Positions 1 to 10,559 of a DNA stretch of 25,261 nucleotides are shown in pieces. Made by a program: the position numbers and the translations under genes. The stretch's first letter is position 1. The number at the start of each line of letters is the position of its first letter. The stretch is from Haplomitrium mnioides. Its lineage: Eukaryota; Marchantiophyta; Haplomitriopsida; Calobryales. The DNA is taken from contig JBNGIS010020570.1 of NCBI GenBank assembly GCA_049999725.1, forward strand, positions 1 through 25,261, written 5' to 3'. The notes beneath the pieces were generated by a model that saw only the letters and a program-made list of their open reading frames with translations, ran no database searches and had not been told where the DNA came from.

Positions 1-22
1 CTCCTCTCTTCTCCTCCTCCCT
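1..22 (-). other. Candidate polypurine tract (minus strand) at the window edge
   Basis: The first 22 bases are an unbroken pyrimidine run, so the minus strand reads as 22 purines. In an LTR retrotransposon a polypurine tract lies between the end of pol and the 3' LTR and primes plus-strand DNA synthesis. This run lies on the correct side of the minus-strand integrase relic, and the 3' LTR would then fall outside the window. The run could equally be simple CT-rich sequence. The tract alone is weak evidence. Confidence 0.22.
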
Positions 23-733
23 ATATACTAGTCTAGATAATTACTAGAAGTAAAACTAAATATTCTATCACCATAGGTAAAGAATCTATGGTGATTATCT
101 CTCTAATTATTAATTCCTACAAGTGCTCTTAAAGTATCTCCTCCTTTTGTTTTCTTCTTCAAGAAGAAGCTTCTCATTTGGAGCTTCTCTTGTCAAAGAA
201 TCTCAACAATTGGTCCAAGACTTTTCTACCTTGTATTTGTCCCTACAAACAATTCCTAAGATGATACTTCGAGATTCCCTCAAAGAATAAGTCAAAGAAC
301 AATTTGACTTTTCTCCTCTTTAGTCTATTCTAGAAGAATCTCTATAAAATCATTAATACTCATTAATACTAAGTCAATTTGCCTGTACTATACCTTGTTG
401 GAAAGCTTGTCAAGTAAGCTTTCTACCCATATAATAATATTTGTATTTTCTAATTTGTAGATACTCTCTGTTTTGACTTTTCTGCAGCTCACTTTTGTAA
501 CTTTGACCGGTTATAACTTCCGGTTTACAATAGCTTTTTCACTTCTGTAAATTGGTACTAATTACTTAAGCACTATTATATCCCTGTATAAAATATCAGC
601 TTCTAAACATTTATAATAAGAACATAATTTACTCTGTACTCAATTCTACACATATTAAAGAAAACCGATCAAATCTAAGTTTCTCCTAATAACTTCTAAG
701 TCTTCTCCATACTTCATCAAAGTACATCCCATG
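23..733. other. AT-rich stretch without a gene, downstream of the integrase relic
   Basis: No coding frame is recognised here. The sequence is AT-rich and contains a perfect 10-bp tandem duplication (CATTAATACT twice, 351-370). Similarity to a normal integrase C-terminus fades around 730-800, so this may be spacer between integrase and LTR, or unrelated DNA joined to a truncated element. Confidence 0.4.
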
Positions 734-1790
734 CTATGATAGGGGTTTAAGCACATTAAAATCTTCACAAAACCATCCCATGCCTTCACAGGCCTTAATC
801 CTATCCTCTTGCAATTGTTCTAAGGTTGCCAGTTGGTGTTTCAAGGACTCTAAGGGTCCTAATCGATTAGAAATGGCAACCCGCAAGGAAGGGACCTGTA
901 TTTCAATAGGCAGCAAGGCCTCTTGCTCGTAGACTAGGTGGAATGGTGTAAAACCTGTAGCTACCTTGGTCATGGAGCGATAGGCCCAAAGACTACTGGT
1001 AAATGCTCATCCCAAACAAATCTGTGATGTAAAATCGTTTTGGTGAGTATGGCTTTCAAAATCTTGTTGGTACTTTCAGCCTGGCCATTGGATTGAGGAT
1101 GGTATGGCGCTGATGTGCGGTGGCGGATGGAGTACAGAGTTGTGAAGGCCTCAATGACCTCATTCAAAAAATGAGTGCCACGATCACTAACCAACTTTAA
1201 AGGACAGCCATATCTGGTCAAGACATGGGAATAGAGGAAGGAAGCAATTGATATCGCATTATCGGCAGGAAGCGCGATAGCTTCCGCCCACTTCGTAACA
1301 TAATCAGTAGTGGCCAGTATATACTAGCTTCGTCTTACGCGAGAAGGTGGGGTAATGGGACCAATGAAGTTTAGTCCCCATTTCTCAAAAGCAGATAGGG
1401 GTAAGATAGACACTAAGGGCATCTCCAGATTATGAGTAGGTTTCCTTGTTCTTTGGCAGGCGTCACAGATGCGAGAAAATTTGTAGGAATCTGCAAATAA
1501 GGTAGGCCACCAATAACCTAAGCAAAGTACTTTTCTGGCGGTGGTCTTGCCTGCAAAATATCCTCCACACGCAGAGGTGTGGCAGCCGTGAAGAACCTGC
1601 GTGGTCTGTGGTGGCGCGAGACATCTTCTCAAGACGCCATCCACACCCATTCTGTAGAGAATACCGGAAAGAATAGTGTAAGAGGCAGCCGATCTGGTAA
1701 AGGCTTACCGGTGATCAGACTTGAGATGTGCAGGAAGAGTACCACTTGTGAGGTAAGCAATCATATGGTTGTACAAGGGTTGGCCGCCAA
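734..1790 (-). pseudogene. pol: Integrase relic (zinc-binding and DDE core domains)
   Basis: Integrase joins retrotransposon cDNA into host DNA. The zinc-binding domain is seen around 1480-1580, with an H-x2-H pair in LHGCH and a C-x2-C pair in CDACQ, followed by the typical EKWGLNFIGPI stretch. The catalytic core keeps all three acidic residues: Asp at 1313-1315 (TTDYVTKW), Asp at 1183-1185 (VSDRGTHF) and Glu at 1075-1077 (NGQAE). The last two are separated by exactly 35 residues, giving D,D-35-E. A one-base frameshift near 985-995 separates the core from the downstream TPFHLVYEQEALLP segment. An in-frame stop lies near 1324. The link to RNase H (about 1650-1790) has further stops. The C-terminal DNA-binding part is not recognisable beyond about 800. 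Confidence 0.9.
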
Positions 1791-2449
1791 CTACTTGTAT
1801 GGGAGATCAAAGCTAGTCTCAATAGCAACCAAGGTAGATACGTGGGAAACCCACAGGTCTGGAAAAGTATCGTCTAAGGAGTTGTGTTCAGGAATACCAT
1901 GTACACGTGATAAGATATCACAGTTACCATGCTTGGTGTCTGGCCGGATGTGTAATTTGAAATTGAACTCCAAGAGAAGAAGAACCCATCGAGCAAGGCA
2001 GCCAGTAAGATCATGCTTGTTAATGATGTACTTTAAAGAGTCATGATCGACGATAAAAGTGAAAGGATAACCCAGAAGGTAATGGAAAATTTTCTGGATT
2101 GCATGGATAAGTCCTAGGGCCTCTTGCTCAATGACATTGTAATTTTGCTCAGCCAAGCTGAGTTGATGTCCAACATAATAAATAGGACATTCTTTGCCCT
2201 CCTGAATTTGGGCTAGCACTACGCCTGTGGCAGTAGAAGAAGTGTCCACCATCATAAGAAAAGGAAGAGACCAGTCAATAGGAGCTAGAGAGGGAAGAGA
2301 AGCCAGAACATCTTTTAGAGCTTGAAATGCTTGTTGGCAGTCCTCAGTCCAGACAAAGGGAACTGCATGCCTTGTCAACTGATATAGAAGGACAGCGATC
2401 TTAGCATAATTCTGGCAATAGCGTCTGTAATAGACCGATTTTCCCAAAA
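1791..2449 (-). pseudogene. pol: RNase H domain relic of gypsy pol
   Basis: This 218-codon open stretch follows the RT fingers/palm and thumb. It opens with YYRRYCQNYAKIAVLLYQLT, the usual RT-RNase H connection. The RNase H domain then shows the first catalytic Asp in MMVDTSS, the Glu in YNVIEQEALGLIHAIQKI, an Asp in FIVDHDSLKYI and the terminal Asp in CDILSRV. RNase H removes the RNA strand during reverse transcription. It is one of the best-preserved parts of the element. It is joined to the RT part through a frameshift near 2445, where the two frames overlap by about 45 bases. It ends at a stop at 1791-1793. Confidence 0.9.
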
Positions 2450-3348
2450 AAGTGTTGGAGCTGCTTGACTGTGGTCGGTGGGGGGAGAGAGAGGATAATG
2501 CTTACCTTCGCAGGATCTGGATGTAGTCCTTTCGTTGAGATAATATGCCCTAGAAGCACACCTGCTGGCGCGAGGAACTTACGGTTTTTTGGATTTAACG
2601 AAATGCCATATGTGCGGCAACAAGTGAAAGCAAGTTCCAATTTCGCAAGGTGTTGGTCTGTGGTGTTGTACACCATTAAATCGTCAAAGTAAATCTCGAG
2701 ATACTTATCTGGTCCTTGGAGAAGGGACTCAAATGCCATGAGCATGATTCTCTAGAATGCGCTTGGGGCATTGCAAAGACCAAAGACCAATTTTTTATAG
2801 GAGTAGCACCTTCAAGGCGTAGTGACAGTGGTAAGATGTCTAGAATCCGGATGGATTTCGATTTGATTATAGCAAAAAAAAACCATCCAAAAAACTATAA
2901 CATTTTTTTCTAGCCACGTTATCCATAATTGTGTCGATAAAAGGAATAGGGAAGTGTTCTGGAATGGTGGCAACATTGAGGGCCTTGAAATCACCAGAGA
3001 CTCTTACTGATCCATCAGGTTTTGGAACCACCACAATCGGTGAAACCCAATATGTGAGGTCTGCGTGGGAGATGATGTCAGCATGTAGCATTTTGGTTAT
3101 ATCTTTCTGAACCAGGTCTGTATATTTAGGATTGAGTCAATATGGACGCTTTTGGATAGGGTGAGCATCCGATCGAAGCCTGATGTGATATTGGTATACA
3201 GATGTTGGGATTCATGTCATCTCATCATACTCCCAAGCAAAAACATCAATGTATTTGTGGATAAGCTATAAGAAGGCCGGTTCTTGGGCCTCAAAAATTC
3301 CGTCATAAACCTTTAGACTTTTGTGTTCTGCTGGGAGAACTGGTAAGT
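2450..3348 (-). pseudogene. pol: Reverse transcriptase relic of gypsy pol
   Basis: Domain order on the minus strand: a linker ending in IDVFAWEYDEMT, then MLHADIISHADLTYWVSPIV, VVVPKPDGSVRVSGDFKALN, the FLDGF motif, YNQIEIHPDS, FGLCNAPSAF, and the catalytic YFDD box at 2680-2691 followed by LLGHIIS. These are the conserved RT blocks in the right order. Breaks include stops near 3266, 3210 and 3135, a frameshift at the nine-A run 2874-2882, and stops after TTP (about 2815) and after SAF (about 2748). Several stops sit where the family has Trp or Gln, so single transitions explain them. The gap at 3349-3448 removes part of the segment joining it to the protease. Confidence 0.92.
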
Positions 3349-3448
3349 NNNNNNNNNNNNNNNNNNNNNNNNNNNNNNNNNNNNNNNNNNNNNNNNNNNN
3401 NNNNNNNNNNNNNNNNNNNNNNNNNNNNNNNNNNNNNNNNNNNNNNNN
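3349..3448. other. Assembly gap (100 N)
   Basis: Exactly 100 N, a conventional size for a gap of unknown length. It lies between the protease and the RT of the minus-strand element. Any reading frame drawn across it is arbitrary. Confidence 0.99.
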
Positions 3449-4413
3449 CATGGAAAGAACCACTCTCTGTCTTGGAGGTCCAATGGTCAGCGTCCCATCC
3501 GCAAAATCCAATTGTGTGTGGCTTTGTTTAAGCCATGGACGCCCAATGAGTAAAGGGTATTGATTTCGTTGCATTATGCGCAAGACCAAATAGTGAACCA
3601 GGTATTCCTGGTCATCAAAGAGAGTGGGTACATTTTGGAGAACTCCAAGGGGCAGAACATCGCTGCCATCCGCAAGGCGAAGAACCAGAGAGGTTTTTTG
3701 AAAGGCACTTGTCGGATATCCAATAAAGCTCATGGTATGCTCTGTCATGATATTAACCGCTGAACCAGTGTCCAAATGTGCCGCTGGAATCATGACACCA
3801 TCTATGAGAACTACAGTAGTTGGTATCCTTGGGTCATATAAGGAGACCATATGGACTATTGATAAGGTGTCCTCGTCGGGCGGCAGCTCTGCCATAGGAG
3901 GAGCATTTGAAACCAGACTTAGAGGAATGGAAGGAGAAGAAGAAGAAGAAGGGTCCCCAATTGGAAGCGTTGAAGGTGTGTGGCACTTATTTGCCTTGGG
4001 CTTGCTCGCCTTCACTAAGCAGGTTGCTTGGGCAGTCTTCCGAGGCATGACCATGGGCTGATCGAAGAGAATTGCGTGAGGGCGCATGATCGCAAAAGCT
4101 GGCCAATGGACATGTGTGCCTGCTGTTGAGCAACATCTGCAAATATATCATATGGTGTAATGTTCTGCAAGGATAAGGGAAGAGCCTTACACTTATGACG
4201 CCTCATGAGAATCCCTTTGACAGGCCTCTTGGGAGGGAGAGGCAAAGCATCTGCTGTGGCGCCCTGGTTTGGGCCACTAGAGGAAATATGTTGGTCGAGT
4301 GGAACCTGAGAAGAAGGAAGAGGATCCACTAGAGTGTGTGTTGGAATCTTATAAAGGAGATTAGCACGAGCATTGAGTGTGGCCGGTTCAATGGAAAAGT
4401 TAAGCCTAGATGC
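3449..4413 (-). pseudogene. pol: Retropepsin-like protease relic with upstream conserved segment
   Basis: The protease cleaves the gag-pol polyprotein. Its active-site triad Asp-Thr-Gly is at 3764-3772 within AAHLDTGSAVNIM, followed by LRLADGSDVLPLGVL and the second conserved block YPLLIGRPWLKQ, matching a plant gypsy aspartic protease. Upstream lie a Pro/Ser-rich stretch (a run of five Ser near 3940) and a conserved pre-protease segment, NITPYDIFADVAQQQAHMSI, at about 4120-4180, typical of some plant gypsy elements. A frameshift at about 4050-4090 separates that segment from the protease frame. An in-frame stop at 4414-4416 separates it from the linker. The C-terminal side runs into the assembly gap. 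Confidence 0.88.
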
Positions 4414-5427
4414 TCATGCTGGTGGGGCAGCCAAGGGAGGAGCTGCCACTACACATGGTTCATCCAGCCGAAGAGGGGCAGCAGGTGTGGCCAATTGAGC
4501 CCCAGAGCGTAAGGTAATATTGACTGAGACCACCTGAACTTGTTGGACATTTTGTGGGGGTCCAATGTTTGATGTAGCAGGAAGAGAGAGAACTGGAGTT
4601 GCCTGCAAGGCAGCCAATAGCTGAGGTTGAGGGGTAGGTGCCAAAGCCAATTGTTGAGCTGGCTGAACTACATAAGCCTGATTGGGTTGCGCTTGGTAGT
4701 AAGTAACCTGAAGTGGCGGAGGTGCATACCCTGTTCCCGAATTCTGAGTTTGTTGTGGGGCTGATTGATATGGTTGTGTGGGTTGGTATTGTTGCTGTTG
4801 ATATTGCGAAGCCTGCTGGTAGCCTGTGTGATTGTACCCCGCTTGATGATGTTGGTAGGCAGGCTGGTTGTGTTGATAAGGCTGGTAATTTTGCTATTGC
4901 TGATATTGAGGCTGTTGTGGAGCATGATAAGCATTAGATTCTGTCCCTGATGTCTAAACCGATTGTTGTAAGGTTGTTGGTTTGGGTAGCCTTGATTAGG
5001 CCGCTAATACATAGGCTGAGGTTTGTTCTGATAATAATGCCTTGTACGTAGGTGGGGGCATTCTCTGGATAGATGATCAGGACTCTAGCAATTATAACAG
5101 GTCAGTCCCATAAGAGGCCTATATTGAGCATATGGAGGATTGCCTCCTTGTTGCATGGCTGCCCGTGGGTAGCTTTGTTGCTAGTAAGGTGCTGGCTAGG
5201 CAGCCGGAGGAGCCTGGTATATAGGAGGAGAGACTTGACTTGCGGTTGGCACCGCTTGAGGTAAGGTGGAAGAAGCCAACGCTATTGTAGGAGGAGGAAC
5301 AAAACCATGTTGACATTAGCACTTGACTTAGCTTCCACTACTCGAAGCCTTCTCCAGATAGGACAAACAACCGTCTCATGGTCTGATGATAGGCACAGGT
5401 CACACCAAATGGCCGGAGGACAAGCCT
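4414..5427 (-). pseudogene. gag: Nucleocapsid zinc knuckle and Q/Y/P-rich linker of gag
   Basis: A CCHC zinc knuckle lies at 5058-5099 with the canonical C-x2-C-x4-H-x4-C spacing (CYNC, then H, then C), interrupted by one TAG just after the second Cys. Zinc knuckles bind the element's genomic RNA. After it, in the frame that continues into 4414-4650, comes an unusually long low-complexity tract of Gln, Tyr, Asn and Pro, for example GYQQASQYQQQQYQPTQPYQ. It ends near GYAPPPLQVTYY, and then APTPQPQLLAAL follows. A frameshift near 4935-4940 and another TAG near 4890 break the tract. A competing open frame at 4668-4934 is only a shadow of this tract. Confidence 0.75.
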
Positions 5428-6414
5428 CTAAGGAAGAATGTTGCTGATTACATCGGGTGCACCAAACATTGGCAGGTTGGGATTGGGTATTGGGTCCGAT
5501 TGGACCATCTGTATTTTCATGTTTGCCATTTGGTCAGCCATCAGATTGGATATATCATTTCTTACCTCTGCTCTAAACTCAGCAAATTCATCTCGGCGTG
5601 TGTTGGAAGCAATGGAAGATTCTGATCTGGTAGGGACTGCTGGATTTGGATGGGAGTGAGTCGGTGCCACAGTCCTGGTAGCATGTGAGGCCCTATAACT
5701 TAGGGTGCTCATGCTAGGCGCCTCGCTAGGGGAAGAGGAAGCGGCCGATGCGAAGCGTTCTCTCCTCAAAAGCATCTTTTTGTAAGAGGTAGCCACTTGG
5801 ATGGCTCTGTCTAATGTCTGCGGGTCTTGGAGCAACACATGCTCTTGAATGGAATTCGGTAGACCTTTGATGAAGAACCCTGTTTGATCTTCTGCTAGTG
5901 GGGGAGTTCTTCTCTTATTGACTACTACTTTAAATCAGTTGTTGTAGTCCTGAATGGACTCTTCAGCATACATTCGAATGCAAAAGAGGTCATCTCATGC
6001 ACGATCGAAGTGGTATGCTGGACGAAAACGGTCCACAAACGCTATACGAAGATCAAGCCATGAAACTATGGCAGTGGCCTCTCTGAAATACCAGTTGATG
6101 GCATCGCCATCTAAGGTGGTCAGGAACTGATGTCTGAGAACATCCTCATGATCTCTTGTAGTTGTAGCTAAGGCCAGAAAATGATTCAGATGCGTGTCCG
6201 CGTCTACTCGGTCAACTATCATCTGGCCAGTGAATTTTCGACATGTGTATCTCGAAGGTAGTGGTTGTTGGAAAGCCATGACTGGGACCTGATTGGGAAT
6301 AAGAGAGCGGGAACGGGATAGTCGAGTTTTCTTCCTAGGATGCAATGGACGCAGACACCAACGGACGTACCTATCAGATCGAGAAGAGGTAGAAAGTGGA
6401 GGATGACGCTTCAT
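5428..6414 (-). pseudogene. gag: Gag capsid-like domain relic (Retrotrans_gag family)
   Basis: This is a single minus-strand frame of about 329 codons with two internal TGA codons at 5995-5997 and 5935-5937. Recognisable blocks are YTCRKFTGQMI, DTHLNHFLALA, LTTLDGDAINWYFREA, WLDLRIAFVDRF, then FKVVVNKRRTPPLAEDQTG and GLPNSIQEHVLL. These match the gag of plant gypsy elements, which forms the virus-like particle. The first Met is at 6412-6414, but a second Met (MAFQQPLPSRY, about 6280) starts closer to the conserved part and is an equally good start. The C-terminal part is Ser/Ala/Pro-rich and ends at a stop at 5428-5430, close to a frameshift into the nucleocapsid segment. Confidence 0.88.
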
Positions 6415-7320
6415 ATACCAAATGAAGCAACCGTGTTCTCTGAAGATTTAGGACTAGACTCCAAGATTCCAGAAGAGGGATGTGCCACGAAAATAAAAGA
6501 ATTATGCAGCCCACGGCCTCTGGCCCAACATGCAAATGCAAACTGAATTGACAAAAGAAAGGTGTGGCACACCTCAGATCTGGAATGTAAGAGAACTATG
6601 CTGGATCAAAGAGAAACACTATAGTTCATGGGATATAAAGAAATCGACTCCATAAGAACTAACAAAAATGCATAACGAAGAAAAAACTACTAACTACTGT
6701 AGAGATCGAAGGCTGGTAACCGGCTCTATGTCTTCAAAACTGAGAGTATCCAACAAAATCTAGGTAGCTAACCACCACAGAGTATCGATGGTCTCCACCC
6801 ACATGCGATACAAGAAATGGTCTAAGGTCATGTCATATGCTTCCGCCATTTCAACAAAAGACATGCTGGGTGTAGGGGTCTCACTGTGGCCCATTGAAGA
6901 GCCAACCAGAAAAAATGATTAAGAAGAACAAGGCAAAGAAAGTCGCAACGGCGCTACTACTAGGTCTTGATGTTCAGGGCATAGGGGGAGGAGCCCTACC
7001 TTTTGGATTGGTCGGTTTGGTTGTTGTAGTATAATGCCTAACTTTTAGATTTAAGTCACTGGGTTGGGACAAGGTAAGGATTCCCACTGATCGGGCTATC
7101 TAGAGATACTCTTGGTCGTGGTGGTAGTGAGGTCCACCAGGATGCAAGGGATCGTGAGGGTGCTTCTTCCCCCATGACCGGCTTAGGACTTGCAAACAAC
7201 TTTTGGCATGCTGGTTGGTCTTTTGGCTCAGGAATAGTAACCCATAGCTGAAAAGAAATAATTCAAATGCATCTGATTTTAGGTGTTTTGACAAGGAAAG
7301 ACAAAACTAGACATGCCTAA
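6415..7320 (-). other. Probable leader upstream of gag
   Basis: No conserved domain is recognised. The stretch directly precedes the gag frame on the minus strand and would be 5' leader or an unrecognised N-terminal extension of gag. It contains one short open frame (6760-6894, listed separately). Confidence 0.35.
6760..6894 (-). CDS. Short unrecognised open frame in the leader
   Basis: A 44-codon frame starts with ATG at 6892-6894 (MGHSETPTPSMSFVEMAEAY) and ends in TAG at 6760-6762. The same frame stays open for another 21 codons to a second TAG at 6694-6696. The composition looks protein-like (acidic, with LDHFLYRMWVETIDTLWW), and it lies about 350 bases upstream of the gag Met on the same strand. 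It could be an upstream open frame of the retroelement, a decayed N-terminal gag segment, or chance. I do not recognise a family. Confidence 0.2.
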   Translation of the reverse strand: MGHSETPTPSMSFVEMAEAYDMTLDHFLYRMWVETIDTLWWLAT

Positions 7321-10300
7321 CCCAAACTCACATGCATTCACAATATAAGGACTAGCACTTTACTGAATTAAGGTATAACCAATAAACATTGCCAATTCTC
7401 TTTCAAATTGTTTGACTTCCCTTGTTTGGGCATAACTCCTCAACTTTGAACTTCTCTAATTCTTCACTCTATCGTAGCTCTATGGGAATGGTAAGTTCCC
7501 TTCTTCACTCAACAGCCTATAACACACACTCACTCCCAACACACACAAGATGGTTTACTAATGTACCACATTAACTTCCATGAAATATTGAATACAAGAC
7601 AGACTCTACTGAATGGAAAAGGACTGAACACACACACGAACATACAACAACAATGTTTTCAATTTTCGACTACCTTAGCTACAAGCCAGTATGCCCAACC
7701 TCTGGTGAGATTCCTGGCAGCCTTGAGCCCCACTTGCACCACTGATAACTCCTTCTTTAGTATAACCCTCAAGGTTACTATATTCCTCCTACCATTCATA
7801 GTCGACCAAATCTTTAACCCCTTTTAGAAGGTACTGCCACCCTTCTCCTTTTTGTCTCTGCTTATCAATTCACCCTTTTGTGATAACACCATTATAACAT
7901 CTACTTTTAAATCAACCTTTTGTCCTCCTTGCTTCAAACGTACTCACCACCAGCACCTCCATATCCTCTACTTTACTAGTTCTTTTGTACTCTAATTATT
8001 CTTCCTACCTGAAAACAACAGTTCTCCACTAACTCCACAATCACACCCCTACCTTGCTATTCCTACAACCATGTTCTTCACTTCCTACCACTCATCCATC
8101 TTGTACTCAAAACCACTGATCTCCACCCTTTAACTCCCCAATAATTCCACTGTACTGTATCTATATATCAAGGTTAACTCCACCCTTCCTGTCTTAGGTT
8201 TTTTTTTTCTTTTAAATCCCCACTCCGATCACGTTCTTATGCTAAGGCCTTCCCCGGTGAGCTGACCATCCCTTGTTTCACCATTTCCCCAAATGAGCCC
8301 TTATCACATGCATTGATTTTGTTTTCCTTGTTCTCCTACATACCCCGTCACTTTGCTTGGTGTTCTTCCTTGCATAATTCAAAGAGAATCCTGACAATCT
8401 GGAAGCGCAGACCACTTCCATTACTCACTATCAATTCATTTATCCGCCTCCACTAGCCAACATCAGACCTATGAGCGATCAATCACTCCTCACAGTCCAC
8501 TTCAGCTCACCTCGCTTCACTAAATGTCAACTCAATCCGCAAATGAATTCCAGAGGTTCAACATCCCCGCACAAAAGCCTCCTAGATCGTGTCGAAAGAA
8601 ACAAGAAAATCAGCTTCATGCACCCTCCTTCTGTAATCATCTATGACCCACCCATACTCATGTCGTTTCTAGATTTTTTCCATAGCTGTTATCCATCTTT
8701 GAGCCCATTTGACATTGGCACTACGAGTAGTTATGGAGAGGGCTCACTTTTACGCTGGCAGTTCAGGATTGGCTAGCACAGCAAGACGCGCAATGTCACA
8801 AAGCCCAGCAGTTGACTTGAGTGGGAAGTAGGTACTCCCGGATTTAGACTCATCGCACTCAATATAGCACTGCAGTTCAGACAGATGGTACTCTCATGAA
8901 CAATGTCCCCTCTTTTTTTTTCTTTTAAATCTCTCCCCTTTCTTGTTCTCCCACTTGGTGCTTGATCTCGTGCCGCTCGATGCTATCCCAACATGAATAG
9001 AGAGGGACAGCGCTACAATGACCATAGGCAATAGAAGCACTCAAACCTCCTCTGCCGAGCTGCTGGTTCACATGTGATTGGCATGATTTCGGGGCACATT
9101 GAATTGCTGCCGCTTAAAGGAATACATAAAAATTGTCGAACAGGATGGTACAAAATTTGCTTTGCCCACTTAAAACCAAAATCGATTAGAAGTTGCGTGA
9201 CAATCACCTGCCCAACTCATCAAAAACAAATCCCTTTCCCATTGAATCATATAATGGTGCTTTGGAGCTCAATGCCAAGCTCTCAATTTCTCTCTCCCAC
9301 TTCATGCACCGCGACAATCAGCCAAACAACACTACCCTCAGACCACTCGACCCAATCGTTTGTGGCTCCAACGTTGGTTTCATCTTCCCGATCGTTTTCT
9401 ATAATGTTTGGCAATGAAGGATAGTATCCATCGTGGGAAGCAAATGATTCTGCAAGTCCTAACCATCTCACTATAAGCGAACTTTGGATCCAGCTCCCAT
9501 AAACAACACATGGATCTCATGGTACACAAGAGCGTAGTTGGATGCTATGACTTTGCCCTTCATCTAACACTGATTGCTCATGCATCCACTTCTCTCCTAG
9601 TTCACCCCTTGTTCCAGAGATTCGCCAGTTGATCAGATCGATCCACTCATTGTCCATTGAACCTTCTTCTCACAGCCCTCCCACCCTTTCAATATCAAAT
9701 TTCTCCTCCATACAGATCACTTGTTCACCACCTCTCACAGCCAGTGTCGCCTGGTCACACTTGGAACTTGATCAACGCACACATAGGATCGACCGCCATC
9801 ACATAGAAATGTCTCTTAAAGAACTGCTATTGCTCCAATTGTTCCAATGTATCTATCAATGCCTCTGCAGTCCACTTTTTTTTCTTTATAGTCCACCAAG
9901 TCTTCTGTGCCAAAATTCCTGATGTTTTTCATAACTGCTCGAGCTGATGCGCGATACATTTTGACTTTTGGTGGCATTCCAGCAACAAGGCCTTCATTCT
10001 TTCGCCTCTTTAGCCACCCAAAATCTTTCTCAAGTCATGCTTAGCATTCCATCATCTCAAAAACAATTTGTTCACAAGTGACGCCTCACCCCTCCAACCT
10101 ATACGTCATTTGCTCCTCTACAAACCACAAAAGAATTCATATCCAATGCCACGGCTCTCTCTCTCTCCACCATCATCTGAGAAAAATTGTCCACTGTGCG
10201 GCGCTCAAGAACCATCCAGCCACAATGTGGCGCCTTCAAGAAAAAGAACGTGAGAGAATGGGCCAAAAATGAGCCTCCCTTTATTCCTTATGTGACCCTA

Positions 10301-10400
10301 ACTCCCACATGCGGGAGTTTCTTTCTTTCAATTTCCACCCTTGGATCAACTCAATCTACTCCCTCCATTTTTTAACCCCTTTTTTCTTCAGCTTGTCTCC

Positions 10401-10424
10401 TTGGCTTGGCTTGGCTTGGCTTGG
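10401..10424 (+). repeat. (TTGGC) pentanucleotide microsatellite
   Basis: Four full TTGGC units plus TTGG in perfect tandem, 24 bases. No coding frame overlaps it. Confidence 0.97.
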
Positions 10425-10531
10425 TAGCCTAGGTTTAATATTAGTTAATTAATATTTTGTTCTTCTTTACTAACCCAAACAAATTCCCTATACACCACAA
10501 AACACAAAACATACTTGCAGACTTTTACAAT

Positions 10532-10559
10532 ACACACACACACACACACACACACACAC
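10532..10559 (+). repeat. (AC)14 microsatellite
   Basis: Fourteen perfect AC dinucleotides, 28 bases, in non-coding sequence. Confidence 0.98.

Larger units (their letters stand above)
734..6414 (-). mobile_element. Decayed Ty3/gypsy LTR retrotransposon, gag-pol internal region
   Basis: Read on the minus strand, the order is gag capsid, CCHC zinc knuckle, low-complexity linker, aspartic protease, reverse transcriptase, RNase H, integrase. Integrase following RNase H is the Ty3/gypsy order; Ty1/copia elements place integrase before RT. The 5.7 kb of coding homology is interrupted by at least ten in-frame stops, several frameshifts and one assembly gap, so no functional polyprotein can be made. 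No chromodomain is visible after integrase, although the C-terminus may be missing. No LTR pair or target-site duplication could be established inside the window. The gag and protease style suggests a non-chromovirus plant lineage, but that assignment is only an impression. Confidence 0.93.

Noticed and set aside
1579-2046. 155-codon plus-strand open frame
   Set aside because: It is antisense to the integrase and RNase H relics and has no domain of its own.
3266-3563. Open frames drawn across the 100-N gap on both strands
   Set aside because: The gap length is arbitrary, so continuity of the frame across it has no meaning.
4668-4934. 88-codon minus-strand frame rich in Asn, Ile and Ser
   Set aside because: The neighbouring frame encodes the Q/Y/P-rich gag linker and is continuous with 4414-4650; this frame is its shadow.
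8471-8776. 101-codon plus-strand frame, and similar frames at 9074, 12636, 13191, 16709 and 17644
   Set aside because: Ser/Pro/Leu/Phe-rich translations of pyrimidine-rich DNA, with no domains and no supporting gene context.
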